A stretch of DNA of 64,000 bases from Rallus limicola. Lineage: Eukaryota; Chordata; Aves; Gruiformes; Rallidae. This document shows positions 1 to 13,400 of the stretch, in pieces. The position numbers and the translations under genes were made by a program. How positions within the stretch are numbered: position 1 is the stretch's first letter; each line of letters starts with the position of its first letter. Under the pieces are notes generated by a model that saw only the letters and a program-made list of their open reading frames with translations, ran no database searches and was not told the origin of the DNA. The stretch is taken from positions 186,001-250,000 of the forward strand of contig JAKCOZ010000301.1 of the NCBI GenBank assembly GCA_022605955.1. The letters are read 5' to 3'.

Positions 1-3000
1 TTGTCTGAAACCTCCTAACAGGACACACGAGCAGACCCTGTCACTTTGGCTCTCAGCCTTTTCCTTTGCCTGGAAAGAGGGAACATGCCTGGAACCTCCT
101 ACGGTGCTTTTCTCGGCCCTAGCAGACTGCAGTTCAAAACATGCTAAACGTCCAGCAATAACTCCCAAAGTAAAGAAGCGAGGCCTGAAAGGCATAGCTT
201 GTCTGAAACCTCCTAACAGGACACACGAGCAGACCCTGTCACTTTGGCTCTCAGCCTTTTCCTTTGCCTGGAAAGAGGGAACATGCCTGGAACCTCCTAC
301 GGTGCTTTTCTCGGCCCTAGCAGACTGCAGTTCAAAACATGCTAAACGTCCAGCAATAACTCCCAAAGTAAAGAAGCTAGGCCTGAAAGGCATAGCTTGT
401 CTGAAACCTCCTAACAGGACACACGAGCAGACCCTGTCACTTTGGCTCTCAGCCTTTTCCTTTGCCTGCAAAGAGGGAACATGCCTGGAACCTCCTACGG
501 TGCTTTTCTCGGCCCTAGCAGACTGCAGTTCAAAACATGCTAAACGTCCAGCAATAACTCCCAAAGTAAAGAAGCTAGGCCTGAAAGGCATAGCTTGTCT
601 GAAACCTCCTAACAGGACACACGAGCAGACCCTGTCACTTTGGCTCTCAGCCTTTTCCTTTGCCTGGAAAGAGGGAACATGCCTGGAACCTCCTACGGTG
701 CTTTTCTCGGCCCTAGCAGACTGCAGTTCAAAACATGCTAAACGTCCAGCAATAACTCCCAAAGTAAAGAAGCTAGGCCTGAAAGGCATAGCTTGTCTGA
801 AACTTCCTAACTGGACACACGAGCAGACCCTGTCACTTTGGCTCTCAGCCTTATCCTTTGCCTAGAAAGAGGGAACATGCCTGGAACCTCCTACGGTGCT
901 TTTCTCGGCCCTAGCAGACTGCAGTTCAAAACATGCTAAACGTCCAGCAATAACTCCCAAAGTAAAGAAGCTAGGCCTGAAAGGCATAGCTTGTCTGAAA
1001 CCTCCTAACAGGACACACGAGCAGACCCTGTCACTTTGGCTCTCAGCCTTTTCCTTTGCCTGGAAAGAGGGAACATGCCTGGAACCTCCTACGGTGCTTT
1101 TCTCGGCCCTAGCAGACTGCAGTTCAAAACATGCTAAACGTCCAGCAATAACTCCCAAAGTAAAGAAGCTAGGCCTGAAAGGCATAGCTTGTCTGAAACC
1201 TCCTAACAGGACACACGAGCAGACCCTGTCACTTTTGCTCTCAGCCTTTTCCTTTGCCTGGAAAGAGGGAACATGCCTGGAACCTCCTACGGTGCTTTTC
1301 TCGGCCCTAGCAGACTGCAGTTCAAAACATGCTAAACGTCCAGCAATAACTCCCAAAGTAAAGAAGCGAGGCCTGAAAGGCATAGCTTGTCTGAAACCTC
1401 CTAACAGGACACACGAGCAGACCCTGTCACTTTGGCTCTCAGCCTTTTCCTTTGCCTGGAAAGAGGGAACATGCCTGGAACCTCCTACGGTGCTTTTCTC
1501 GGCCCTAGCAGACTGCAGTTCAAAACATGCTAAACGTCCAGCAATAACTCCCAAAGTAAAGAAGCTAGGCCTGAAAGGCATAGCTTGTCTGAAACCTCCT
1601 AACAGGACACACGAGCAGACCCTGTCACTTTGGCTCTCAGCCTTTTCCTTTGCCTGCAAAGAGGGAACATGCCTGGAACCTCCTACGGTGCTTTTCTTGG
1701 CCCTAGCAGACTGCAGTTCAAAACATGCTAAACGTCCAGCAATAACTCCCAAAGTAAAGAAGCGAGGCCTGAAAGGCATAGCTTGTCTGAAACCTCCTAA
1801 CAGGACACACGAGCAGACCCTGTCACTTTGGCTCTCAGCCTTTTCCTTTGCCTGGAAAGAGGGAACATGCCTGGAACCTCCTACGGTGCTTTTCTCGGCC
1901 CTAGCAGACTGCAGTTCAAAACATGCTAAACGTCCAGCAATAACTCCCAAAGTAAAGAAGCTAGGCCTGAAAGGCATAGCTCGCCTGAAACCTCCTAACA
2001 GGACACACGAGCAGACCCTGTCACTTTGGCTCTCAGCCTTTTCCTTTGCCTGGAAAGAGGGAACATGCCTGGAACCTCCTACGGTGCTTTTCTCGGCCCT
2101 AGCAGACTGCAGTTCAAAACATGCTAAACGTCCAGCAATAACTCCCAAAGTAAAGAAGCTAGGCCTGAAAGGCATAGCTTGTCTGAAACCTCCTAACAGG
2201 ACACACGAGCAGACCCTGTCACTTTGGCTCTCAGCCTTTTCCTTTGCCTGGAAAGAGGGAACATGCCTGGAACCTCCTACGGTGCTTTTCTCGGCCCTAG
2301 CAGACTGCAGTTCAAAACATGCTAAACGTCCAGCAATAACTCCCAAAGTAAAGAAGCTAGGCCTGAAAGGCATAGCTTGTCTGAAACCTCCTAACAGGAC
2401 ACACGAGCAGACCCTGTCACTTTGGCTCTCAGCCTTTTCCTTTGCCTGCAAAGAGGGAACATGCCTGGAACCTCCTACGGTGCTTTTTTCGGCCCTAGCA
2501 GACTGCAGTTCAAAACATGCTAAACGTCCAGCAATAACTCCCAAAGTAAAGAAGCTAGGCCTGAAAGGCATAGCTTGTCTGAAACCTCCTAACAGGACAC
2601 ACGAGCAGACCCTGTCACTTTGGCTCTCAGCCTTTTCCTTTGCCTGGAAAGAGGGAACATGCCTGGAACCTCCTACGGTGCTTTAGTCGGCCCTAGCAGA
2701 CTGCAGTTCAAAACATGCTAAACGTCCAGCAATAACTCCCAAAGTAAAGACGCTAGGCCTGAAAGGCATAGCTCGTCTGAAACCTCCTAACAGGACACAC
2801 GAGCAGACCCTGTCACTTTGGCTCTCAGCCTTTTCCTTTGCCTGGAAAGAGGGAACATGCCTGGAACCTCCTACGGTGCTTTTCTCGGCCCTAGCAGACT
2901 GCAGTTCAAAACATGCTAAACGTCCAGCAATAACTCCCAAAGTAAAGAAGCTAGGCCTGAAAGGCATAGCTTGTCTGAAACCTCCTAACAGGACACACGA

Positions 3001-6000
3001 GCAGACCCTGTCACTTTGGCTCTCAGCCTTTTCCTTTGCCTGGAAAGAGGGAACATGCCTGGAACCTCCTACGGTGCTTTTCTCGGCCCTAGCAGACTGC
3101 AGTTCAAAACATGCTAAACGTCCAGCAATAACTCCCAAAGTAAAGAAGCTAGGCCTGAAAGGTATAGCTTGTCTGAAACCTCCTAACAGGACACACGAGC
3201 AGACCCTGTCACTTTGGCTCTCAGCCTTTTCCTTTGCCTGGAAAGAGAGAACATGCCTGGAACCTCCTACGGTGCTTTTCTCGGCCCTAGCAGACTGCAG
3301 TTCAAAACATGCTAAACGTCCAGCAATAACTCCCAAAGTAAAGAAGCTAGGCCTGAAAGGCATAGCTTGTCTGAAACCTCCTAACAGGACACACGAGCAG
3401 ACCCTGTCACTTTGGCTCTCAGCCTTTTCCTTTGCCTGGAAAGAGGGAACATGCCTGGAACCTCCTACGGTGCTTTTCTCGGCCCTAGCAGACTGCAGTT
3501 CAAAACATGCTAAACGTCCAGCAATAACTCCCAAAGTAAAGAAGCTAGGCCTGAAAGGCATAGCTTGTCTGAAACCTCCTAACAGGACACACGAGCAGAC
3601 CCTGTCACTTTGGCTCTCAGCCTTTTCCTTTGCCTGGAAAGAGGGAACATGCCTGGAACCTCCTACGGTGCTTTTCTCGGCCCTAGCAGACTGCAGTTCA
3701 AAACATGCTAAACGTCCAGCAATAACTCCCAAAGTAAAGAAGCTAGGCCTGAAAGGCATAGCTTGTCTGAAACCTCCTAACAGGACACACGAGCAGACCC
3801 TGTCACTTTGGCTCTCAGCCTTTTCCTTTGCCTGGAAAGAGGGAACATGCCTGGAACCTCCTACGGTGCTTTTCTCGGCCCTAGAAGACTGCAGTTCAAA
3901 ACATGCTAAACGTCCAGCAATAACTCCCAATGTAAAGAAGCTAGGCCTGAAAGGCATAGCTTGTCTGAAACCTCCTAACAGGACACACGAGCAGACCCTG
4001 TCACTTTGGCTCTCAGCCTTTTCCTTTGCCTGGAAAGAGGGAACATGCCTGGAACCTCCTACGGTGCTTTTCTCGGCCCTAGCAGACTGCAGTTCAAAAC
4101 ATGCTAAACGTCCAGCAATAACTCCCAAAGTAAAGAAGCGAGGCCTGAAAGGCATAGCTTGTCTGAAACCTCCTAACAGGACACGCGAGCAGACCCTGTC
4201 ACTTTGGCTCTCAGCCTTTTCCTTTGCCTGGAAAGAGGGAACATGCCTGGAACCTCCTACGGTGCTTTTCTCGGCCCTAGCAGACTGCAGTTCAAAACAT
4301 GCTAAACGTCCAGCAATAACTCCCAAAGTAAAGAAGCTAGGCCTGAAAGGCATAGCTTGTCTGAAACCTCCTAACAGGACACACGAGCAGACCCTGTCAC
4401 TTTGGCTCTCAGCCTTTTCCTTTGCCTGGAAAGAGGGAACATGCCTGGAACCTCCTACGGTGCTTTTCTCGGCCCTAGCAGACTGCAGTTCAAAACATGC
4501 TAAACGTCCAGCAATAACTCCCAAAGTAAAGAAGCTAGGCCTGAAAGGCATAGCTTGTCTGAAACCTCCTAACAGGACACACGAGCAGACCCTGTCACTT
4601 TGGCTCTCAGCCTTTTCCTTTGCCTGGAAAGAGGGAACATGCCTGGAACCTCCTACGGTGCTTTTCTCGGCCCTAGCAGACTGCAGTTCAAAACATGCTA
4701 AACGTCCAGCAATAACTCCCAAAGTAAAGAAGCTAGGCCTGAAAGGCATAGCTCGCCTGAAACCTCCTAACAGGACACACGAGCAGACCCTGTCACTTTG
4801 GCTCTCAGCCTTTTCCTTTGCCTGGAAAGAGGGAACATGCCTGGAACCTCCTACGGTGCTTTTCTTGGCCCTAGCAGACTGCAGTTCAAAACATGCTAAA
4901 CGTCCAGCAATAACTCCCAAAGTAAAGACGCTAGTCCTGAAAGGCATAGCTTGTCTGAAACCTCCTAACAGGACACACGAGCAGACCCTGTCACTTTGGC
5001 TCTCAGCCTTTTCCTTTGCCTGGAAAGAGGGAACATGCCTGGAACCTCCTACGGTGCTTTTCTCGGCCCTAGCAGACTGCAGTTCAAAACATGCTAAACG
5101 TCCAGCAATAACTCCCAAAGTAAAGAAGCTAGGCCTGAAAGGCATAGCTTGTCTGAAACCTCCTAACAGGACACACGAGCAGACCCTGTCACTTTGGCTC
5201 TCAGCCTTTTCCTTTGCCTGGAAAGAGGGAACATGCCTGGAACCTCCTACGGTGCTTTTCTCGGCCCTAGCAGACTGCAGTTCAAAACATGCTAAACGTC
5301 CAGCAATAACTCCCAAAGTAAAGAAGCTAGGCCTGAAAGGCATAGCTTGTCTGAAACCTCCTAACAGGACACACGAGCAGACCCTGTCACTTTGGCTCTC
5401 AGCCTTTTCCTTTGCCTGGAAAGAGGGAACATGCCTGGAACCTCCTACGGTGCTTTTCTCGGCCCTAGCAGACTGCAGTTCAAAACATGCTAAACGTCCA
5501 GCAATAACTCCCAAAGTAAAGAAGCTAGGCCTGAAAGGCATAGCTTGTCTGAAACCTCCTAACAGGACACACGAGCAGACCCTGTCACTTTGGCTCTCAG
5601 CCTTTTCCTTTGCCTGGAAAGAGGGAACATGCCTGGAACCTCCTACGGTGCTTTTCTCGGCCCTAGCAGACTGCAGTTCAAAACATGCTAAACGTCCAGC
5701 AATAACTCCCAAAGTAAAGAAGCTAGGCCTGAAAGGCATAGCTTGTCTGAAACCTCCTAACAGGACACACAAGAAGATCCTGTCACTTTGGCTCTCAGCC
5801 TTTTCCTTTGCCTGGAAAGAGGGAACATGCCTGGAACCTCCTACGGTGCTTTTCTCGGCCCTAGCAGACTGCAGTTCAAAACATGCTAAACGTCCAGCAA
5901 TAACTCCCAAAGTAAAGAAGCTAGGCCTGAAAGGCATAGCTTGTCTGAAACCTCCTAACAGGACACACGAACAGACCCTGTCACTTTGGCTCTCAGCCTT

Positions 6001-9000
6001 TTCCTTTGCCTGGAAAGAGGGAACATGCCTGGAACCTCCTACGGTGCTTTTCTCGGCCCTAGCAGACTGCAGTTCAAAACATGCTAAACGTCCAGCAATA
6101 ACTCCCAAAGTAAAGAAGCTAGGCCTGAAAGGCATAGCTTGTCTGAAACCTCCTAACAGGACACACGAGCAGACCCTGTCACTTTGGCTCTCAGCCTTTT
6201 CCTTTGCCTGGAAAGAGGGAACATGCCTGGAACCTCCTACGGTGCTTTTCTCGGCCCTAGCAGACTGCAGTTCAAAACATGCTAAACGTCCAGCAATAAC
6301 TCCCAATGTAAAGAAGCTAGGCCTGAAAGGCATAGCTTGTCTGAAACCTCCTAACAGGACACACGAGCAGACCCTGTCACTTTGGCTCTCAGCCTTTTCC
6401 TTTGCCTGGAAAGAGGGAACATGCCTGGAACCTCCTACGGTGCTTTTCTCGGCCCTAGCAGACTGCAGTTCAAAACATGCTAAACGTCCAGCAATAACTC
6501 CCAAAGTAAAGAAGCGAGGCCTGAAAGGCATAGCTTGTCTGAAACCTCCTAACAGGACACGCGAGCAGACCCTGTCACTTTGGCTCTCAGCCTTTTCCTT
6601 TGCCTGGAAAGAGGGAACATGCCTGGAACCTCCTACGGTGCTTTTCTCGGCCCTAGCAGACTGCAGTTCAAAACATGCTAAACGTCCAGCAATAACTCCC
6701 AAAGTAAAGAAGCTAGGCCTGAAAGGCATAGCTTGTCTGAAACCTCCTAACAGGACACACGAGCAGACCCTGTCACTTTGGCTCTCAGCCTTTTCCTTTG
6801 CCTGGAAAGAGGGAACATGCCTGGAACCTCCTACGGTGCTTTTCTCGGCCCTAGCAGACTGCAGTTCAAAACATGCTAAACGTCCAGCAATAACTCCCAA
6901 AGTAAAGAAGCGAGGCCTGAAAGGCATAGCTTGTCTGAAACCTCCTAACAGGACACACGAGCAGACCCTGTCACTTTGGCTCTCAGCCTTTTCCTTTGCC
7001 TGGAAAGAGGGAACATGCCTGGAACCTCCTACGGTGCTTTTCTCGGCCCTAGCAGACTGCAGTTCAAAACATGCTAAACGTCCAGCAATAACTCCCAAAG
7101 TAAAGAAGCTAGGCCTGAAAGGCATAGCTTGTCTGAAACCTCCTAACAGGACACACGAGCAGACCCTGTCACTTTGGCTCTCAGCCTTTTCCTTTGCCTG
7201 GAAAGAGGGAACATGCCTGGAACCTCCTACGGTGCTTTTCTCGGCCCTAGCAGACTGCAGTTCAAAACATGCTAAACGTCCAGCAATAACTCCCAAAGTA
7301 AAGAAGCTAGGCCTGAAAGGCATAGCTTGTCTGAAACCTCCTAACAGGACACACGAGCAGACCATGTCACTTTGGCTCTCAGCCTTTTCCTTTGCCTGGA
7401 AAGAGGGAACATGCCTGGAACCTCCTACGGTGCTTTTCTCGGCCCTAGCAGACTGCAGTTCAAAACATGCTAAACGTCCAGCAATAACTCCCAAAGTAAA
7501 GAAGCTAGGCCTGAAAGGCATAGCTTGTCTGAAACCTCCTAACAGGACACACGAGCAGACCCTGTCACTTTGGCTCTCAGCCTTTTCCTTTGCCTGGAAA
7601 GAGGGAACATGCCTGGAACCTCCTACGGTGCTTTTCTCGGCCCTAGCAGACTGCAGTTCAAAACATGCTAAACGTCCAGCAATAACTCCCAATGTAAAGA
7701 AGCTAGGCCTGAAAGGCATAGCTTGTCTGAAACCTCCTAACAGGACACACGAGCAGACCCTGTCACTTTGGCTCTCAGCCTTTTCCTTTGCCTGGAAAGA
7801 GGGAACATGCCTGGAACCTCCTACGGTGCTTTTCTCGGCCCTAGCAGACTGCAGTTCAAAACATGCTAAACGTCCAGCAATAACTCCCAAAGTAAAGAAG
7901 CTAGGCCTGAAAGGCATAGCTTGTCTGAAACCTCCTAACAGGACACACGAGCAGACCCTGTCACTTTGGCTCTCAGCCTTTTCCTTTGCCTGGAAAGAGG
8001 GAACATGCCTGGAACCTCCTACGGTGCTTTTCTCGGCCCTAGCAGACTGCAGTTCAAAACATGCTAAACGTCCAGCAATAACTCCCAAAGTAAAGAAGCT
8101 AGGCCTGAAAGGCATAGCTTGTCTGAAACCTCCTAACAGGACACACGAGCAGACCCTGTCACTTTGGCTCTCAGCCTTTTCCTTTGCCTGGAAAGAGGGA
8201 ACATGCCTGGAACCTCCTACGGTGCTTTTCTCGGCCCTAGCAGACTGCAGTTCAAAACATGCTAAACGTCCAGCAATAACTCCCAAAGTAAAGAAGCTAG
8301 GCCTGAAAGGCATAGCTTGTCTGAAACCTCCTAACAGGACACACGAGCAGACCCTGTCACTTTGGCTCTCAGCCTTTTCCTTTGCCTGGAAAGAGGGAAC
8401 ATGCCTGGAACCTCCTACGGTGCTTTTCTCGGCCCTAGCAGACTGCAGTTCAAAACATGCTAAACGTCCAGCAATAACTCCCAAAGTAAAGAAGCGAGGC
8501 CTGAAAGGCATAGCTTTTCTGAAACCTCCTAACAGGACACACGAGCAGACCCTGTCACTTTGGCTCTCAGCCTTTTCCTTTGCCTGGAAAGAGGGAACAT
8601 GCCTGGAACCTCCTACGGTGCTTTTCTCGGCCCTAGCAGACTGCAGTTCAAAACATGCTAAACGTCCAGCAATAACTCCCAAAGTAAAGAAGCTAGGCCT
8701 GAAAGGCATAGCTTGTCTGAAACCTCCTAACAGGACACACGAGCAGACCCTGTCACTTTGGCTCTCAGCCTTTTCCTTTGCCTGGAAAGAGGGAACATGC
8801 CTGGAACCTCCTACGGTGCTTTTCTTGGCCCTAGCAGACTGCAGTTCAAAACATGCTAAACGTCCAGCAATAACTCCCAAAGTAAAGAAGCTAGGCCTGA
8901 AAGGCATAGCTCGCCTGAAACCTCCTAACAGGACACACGAGCAGACCCTGTCACTTTGGCTCTCAGCCTTTTCCTTTGCCTGGAAAGAGGGAACATGCCT

Positions 9001-10404
9001 GGAACCTCCTACGGTGCTTTTCTTGGCCCTAGCAGACTGCAGTTCAAAACATGCTAAACGTCCAGCAATAACTCCCAAAGTAAAGACGCTAGTCCTGAAA
9101 GGCATAGCTTGTCTGAAACCTCCTAACAGGACACACGAGCAGACCCTGTCACTTTGGCTCTCAGCCTTTTCCTTTGCCTGGAAAGAGGGAACATGCCTGG
9201 AACCTCCTACGGTGCTTTTCTCGGCCCTAGCAGACTGCAGTTCAAAACATGCTAAACGTCCAGCAATAACTCCCAAAGTAAAGAAGCTAGGCCTGAAAGG
9301 CATAGCTCGCCTGAAACCTCCTAACAGGACACACGAGCAGACCCTGTCACTTTGGCTCTCAGCCTTTTCCTTTGCCTGGAAAGAGGGAACATGCCTGGAA
9401 CCTCCTACGGTGCTTTTCTCGGCCCTAGCAGACTGCAGTTCAAAACATGCTAAACGTCCAGCAATAACTCCCAAAGTAAAGAAGCTAGGCCTGAAAGGCA
9501 TAGCTTGTCTGAAACCTCCTAACAGGACACACGAGCAGACCCTGTCACTTTGGCTCTCAGCCTTTTCCTTTGCCTGGAAAGAGGGAACATGCCTGGAACC
9601 TCCTACGGTGCTTTTCTCGGCCCTAGCAGACTGCAGTTCAAAACATGCTAAACGTCCAGCAATAACTCCCAAAGTAAAGAAGCGAGGCCTGAAAGGCATA
9701 GCTTGTCTGAAACCTCCTAACAGGACACACGAGCAGACCCTGTCACTTTGGCTCTCAGCCTTTTCCTTTGCCTGGAAAGAGGGAACATGCCTGGAACCTC
9801 CTACGGTGCTTTTCTCGGCCCTAGCAGACTGCAGTTCAAAACATGCTAAACGTCCAGCAATAACTCCCAAAGTAAAGAAGCGAGGCCTGAAAGGCATAGC
9901 TTGTCTGAAACCTCCTAACAGGACACACGAGCAGACCCTGTCACTTTGGCTCTCAGCCTTTTCCTTTGCCTGGAAAGAGGGAACATGCCTGGAACCTCCT
10001 ACGGTGCTTTTCTCGGCCCTAGCAGACTGCAGTTCAAAACATGCTAAACGTCCAGCAATAACTCCCAAAGTAAAGAAGCTAGGCCTGAAAGGCATAGCTT
10101 GTCTGAAACCTCCTAACAGGACACACAAGAAGATCCTGTCACTTTGGCTCTCAGCCTTTTCCTTTGCCTGGAAAGAGGGAACATGCCTGGAACCTCCTAC
10201 GGTGCTTTTCTCGGCCCTAGCAGACTGCAGTTCAAAACATGCTAAACGTCCAGCAATAACTCCCAAAGTAAAGAAGCTAGGCCTGAAAGGCATAGCTTGT
10301 CTGAAACCTCCTAACAGGACACACGAGCAGACCCTGTCACTTTGGATCTCAGCCTTTTCCTTTGCCTGGAAAGAGGGAACATGCCTGGAACCTCCTACGG
10401 TGCT
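1..10404. repeat. Satellite zone 1: mixed variants, one double-substitution marker at 2683
   Basis: About 52 monomers. Frequent variants are T112G (GCGAGG instead of GCTAGG) and C46T (CTTGG). A W-to-C variant (GCCTGC instead of GCCTGG) recurs at the left edge near 470, 1655 and 2450. Only one marker monomer (GCTTTAGT instead of GCTTTTCT) is present, at 2683. Rare variants recur at module distances. CCCAATGTAAAG near 3927 and 6303 is 2376 bp (12 monomers) apart. The CACAAGAAGATCC variant at 5768 and 10124 is 22 monomers apart. The pair CTTGG with ACGCTAGTCC at 4864 and 9022 is 21 monomers apart. A TAG at 863-865 breaks the plus-strand frame. Confidence 0.8.
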
Positions 10405-13400
10405 TTAGTTGGCCCTAGCAGACTGCAGTTCAAAACATGCTAAACGTCCAGCAATAACTCCCAAAGTAAAGAAGCTAGGCCTGAAAGGCATAGCTCGCCT
10501 GAAAACTCCTAACAGGACACACGAGCAGACCCTGTCACTTTGGCTCTCAGCCTTTTCCTTTGCCTGGAAAGAGGGAACATGCCTGGAACCTCCTACGGTG
10601 CTTTTCTCGGCCCTAGCAGACTGCAGTTCAAAACATGCTAAACGTCCAGCAATAACTCCCAAAGTAAAGAAGCTAGGCCTGAAAGGCATAGCTTGTCTGA
10701 AACCTCCTAACAGGACACACGAGCAGACCCTGTCACTTTGGCTCTCAGCCTTTTCCTTTGCCTGGAAAGAGGGAACATGCCTGGAACCTCCTACGGTGCT
10801 TTTCTCGGCCCTAGCAGACTGCAGTTCAAAACATTCTAAACGTCCAGCAATAACTCCCAAAGTAAAGAAGCTAGGCCTGAAAGGCATAGCTTGTCTGAAA
10901 CCTCCTAACAGGACACACGAGCAGACCCTGTCACTTTGGCTCTCAGCCTTTTCCTTTGCCTGGAAAGAGGGAACATGCCTGGAACCTCCTACGGTGCTTT
11001 TCTCGGCCCTAGCAGACTGCAGTTCAAAACATGCTAAACGTCCAGCAATAACTCCCAAAGTAAAGAAGCGAGGCCTGAAAGGCATAGCTTGTCTGAAACC
11101 TCCTAACAGGACACACGAGCAGACCCTGTCACTTTGGCTCTCAGCCTTTTCCTTTGCCTGGAAAGAGGGAACATGCCTGGAACCTCCTACGGTGCTTTTC
11201 TCGGCCCTAGCAGACTGCAGTTCAAAACATGCTAAACGTCCAGCAATAACTCCCAAAGTAAAGAAGCTAGGCCTGAAAGGCATAGCTTGTCTGAAACCTC
11301 CTAACAGGACACACGAGCAGACCCTGTCACTTTGGCTCTCAGCCTTTTCCTTTGCCTGGAAAGAGGGAACATGCCTGGAACCTCCTACGGTGCTTTTCTC
11401 GGCCCTAGCAGACTGCAGTTCAAAACATGCTAAACGTCCAGCAATAACTCCCAAAGTAAAGAAGCGAGGCCTGAAAGGCATAGCTTGTCTGAAACCTCCT
11501 AACAGGACACACGAGCAGACCCTGTCACTTTGGCTCTCAGCCTTTTCCTTTGCCTGGAAAGAGGGAACATGCCTGGAACCTCCTACGGTGCTTTTCTCGG
11601 CCCTAGCAGACTGCAGTTCAAAACATGCTAAACGTCCAGCAATAACTCCCAAAGTAAAGAAGCTAGGCCTGAAAGGCATAGCTTGTCTGAAACCTCCTAA
11701 CAGGACACACGAGCAGACCCTGTCACTTTGGCTCTCAGCCTTTTCCTTTGCCTGGAAAGAGGGAACATGCCTGGAACCTCCTACGGTGCTTTTCTCGGCC
11801 CTAGCAGACTGCAGTTCAAAACATGCTAAACGTCCAGCAATAACTCCCAAAGTAAAGAAGCTAGGCCTGAAAGGCATAGCTTGTCTGAAACCTCCTAACA
11901 GGACACACGAGCAGACCCTGTCACTTTGGCTCTCAGCCTTTTCCTTTGCCTGGAAAGAGGGAACATGCCTGGAACCTCCTACGGTGCTTTTCTTGGCCCT
12001 AGCAGACTGCAGTTCAAAACATGCTAAACGTCCAGCAATAACTCCCAAAGTAAAGACGCTAGTCCTGAAAGGCATAGCTTGTCTGAAACCTCCTAACAGG
12101 ACACACGAGCAGACCCTGTCACTTTGGCTCTCAGCCTTTTCCTTTGCCTGGAAAGAGGGAACATGCCTGGAACCTCCTACGGTGCTTTTCTCGGCCCTAG
12201 CAGACTGCAGTTCAAAACATGCTAAACGTCCAGCAATAACTCCCAAAGTAAAGAAGCGAGGCCTGAAAGGCATAGCTTGTCTGAAACCTCCTAACAGGAC
12301 ACACGAGCAGACCCTGTCACTTTGGCTCTCAGCCTTTTCCTTTGCCTGGAAAGAGGGAACATGCCTGGAACCTCCTACGGTGCTTTTCTCGGCCCTAGCA
12401 GACTGCAGTTCAAAACATGCTAAACGTCCAGCAATAACTCCCAAAGTAAAGAAGCTAGGCCTGAAAGGCATAGCTTGTCTGAAACCTCCTAACAGGACAC
12501 ACGAGCAGACCCTGTCACTTTGGATCTCAGCCTTTTCCTTTGCCTGGAAAGAGGGAACATGCCTGGAACCTCCTACGGTGCTTTAGTTGGCCCTAGCAGA
12601 CTGCAGTTCAAAACATGCTAAACGTCCAGCAATAACTCCCAAAGTAAAGAAGCTAGGCCTGAAAGGCATAGCTCGCCTGAAAACTCCTAACAGGACACAC
12701 GAGCAGACCCTGTCACTTTGGCTCTCAGCCTTTTCCTTTGCCTGGAAAGAGGGAACATGCCTGGAACCTCCTACGGTGCTTTTCTCGGCCCTAGCAGACT
12801 GCAGTTCAAAACATGCTAAACGTCCAGCAATAACTCCCAAAGTAAAGAAGCTAGGCCTGAAAGGCATAGCTTGTCTGAAACCTCCTAACAGGACACACGA
12901 GCAGACCCTGTCACTTTGGCTCTCAGCCTTTTCCTTTGCCTGGAAAGAGGGAACATGCCTGGAACCTCCTACGGTGCTTTTCTCGGCCCTAGCAGACTGC
13001 AGTTCAAAACATTCTAAACGTCCAGCAATAACTCCCAAAGTAAAGAAGCTAGGCCTGAAAGGCATAGCTTGTCTGAAACCTCCTAACAGGACACACGAGC
13101 AGACCCTGTCACTTTGGCTCTCAGCCTTTTCCTTTGCCTGGAAAGAGGGAACATGCCTGGAACCTCCTACGGTGCTTTTCTCGGCCCTAGCAGACTGCAG
13201 TTCAAAACATGCTAAACGTCCAGCAATAACTCCCAAAGTAAAGAAGCGAGGCCTGAAAGGCATAGCTTGTCTGAAACCTCCTAACAGGACACACGAGCAG
13301 ACCCTGTCACTTTGGCTCTCAGCCTTTTCCTTTGCCTGGAAAGAGGGAACATGCCTGGAACCTCCTACGGTGCTTTTCTCGGCCCTAGCAGACTGCAGTT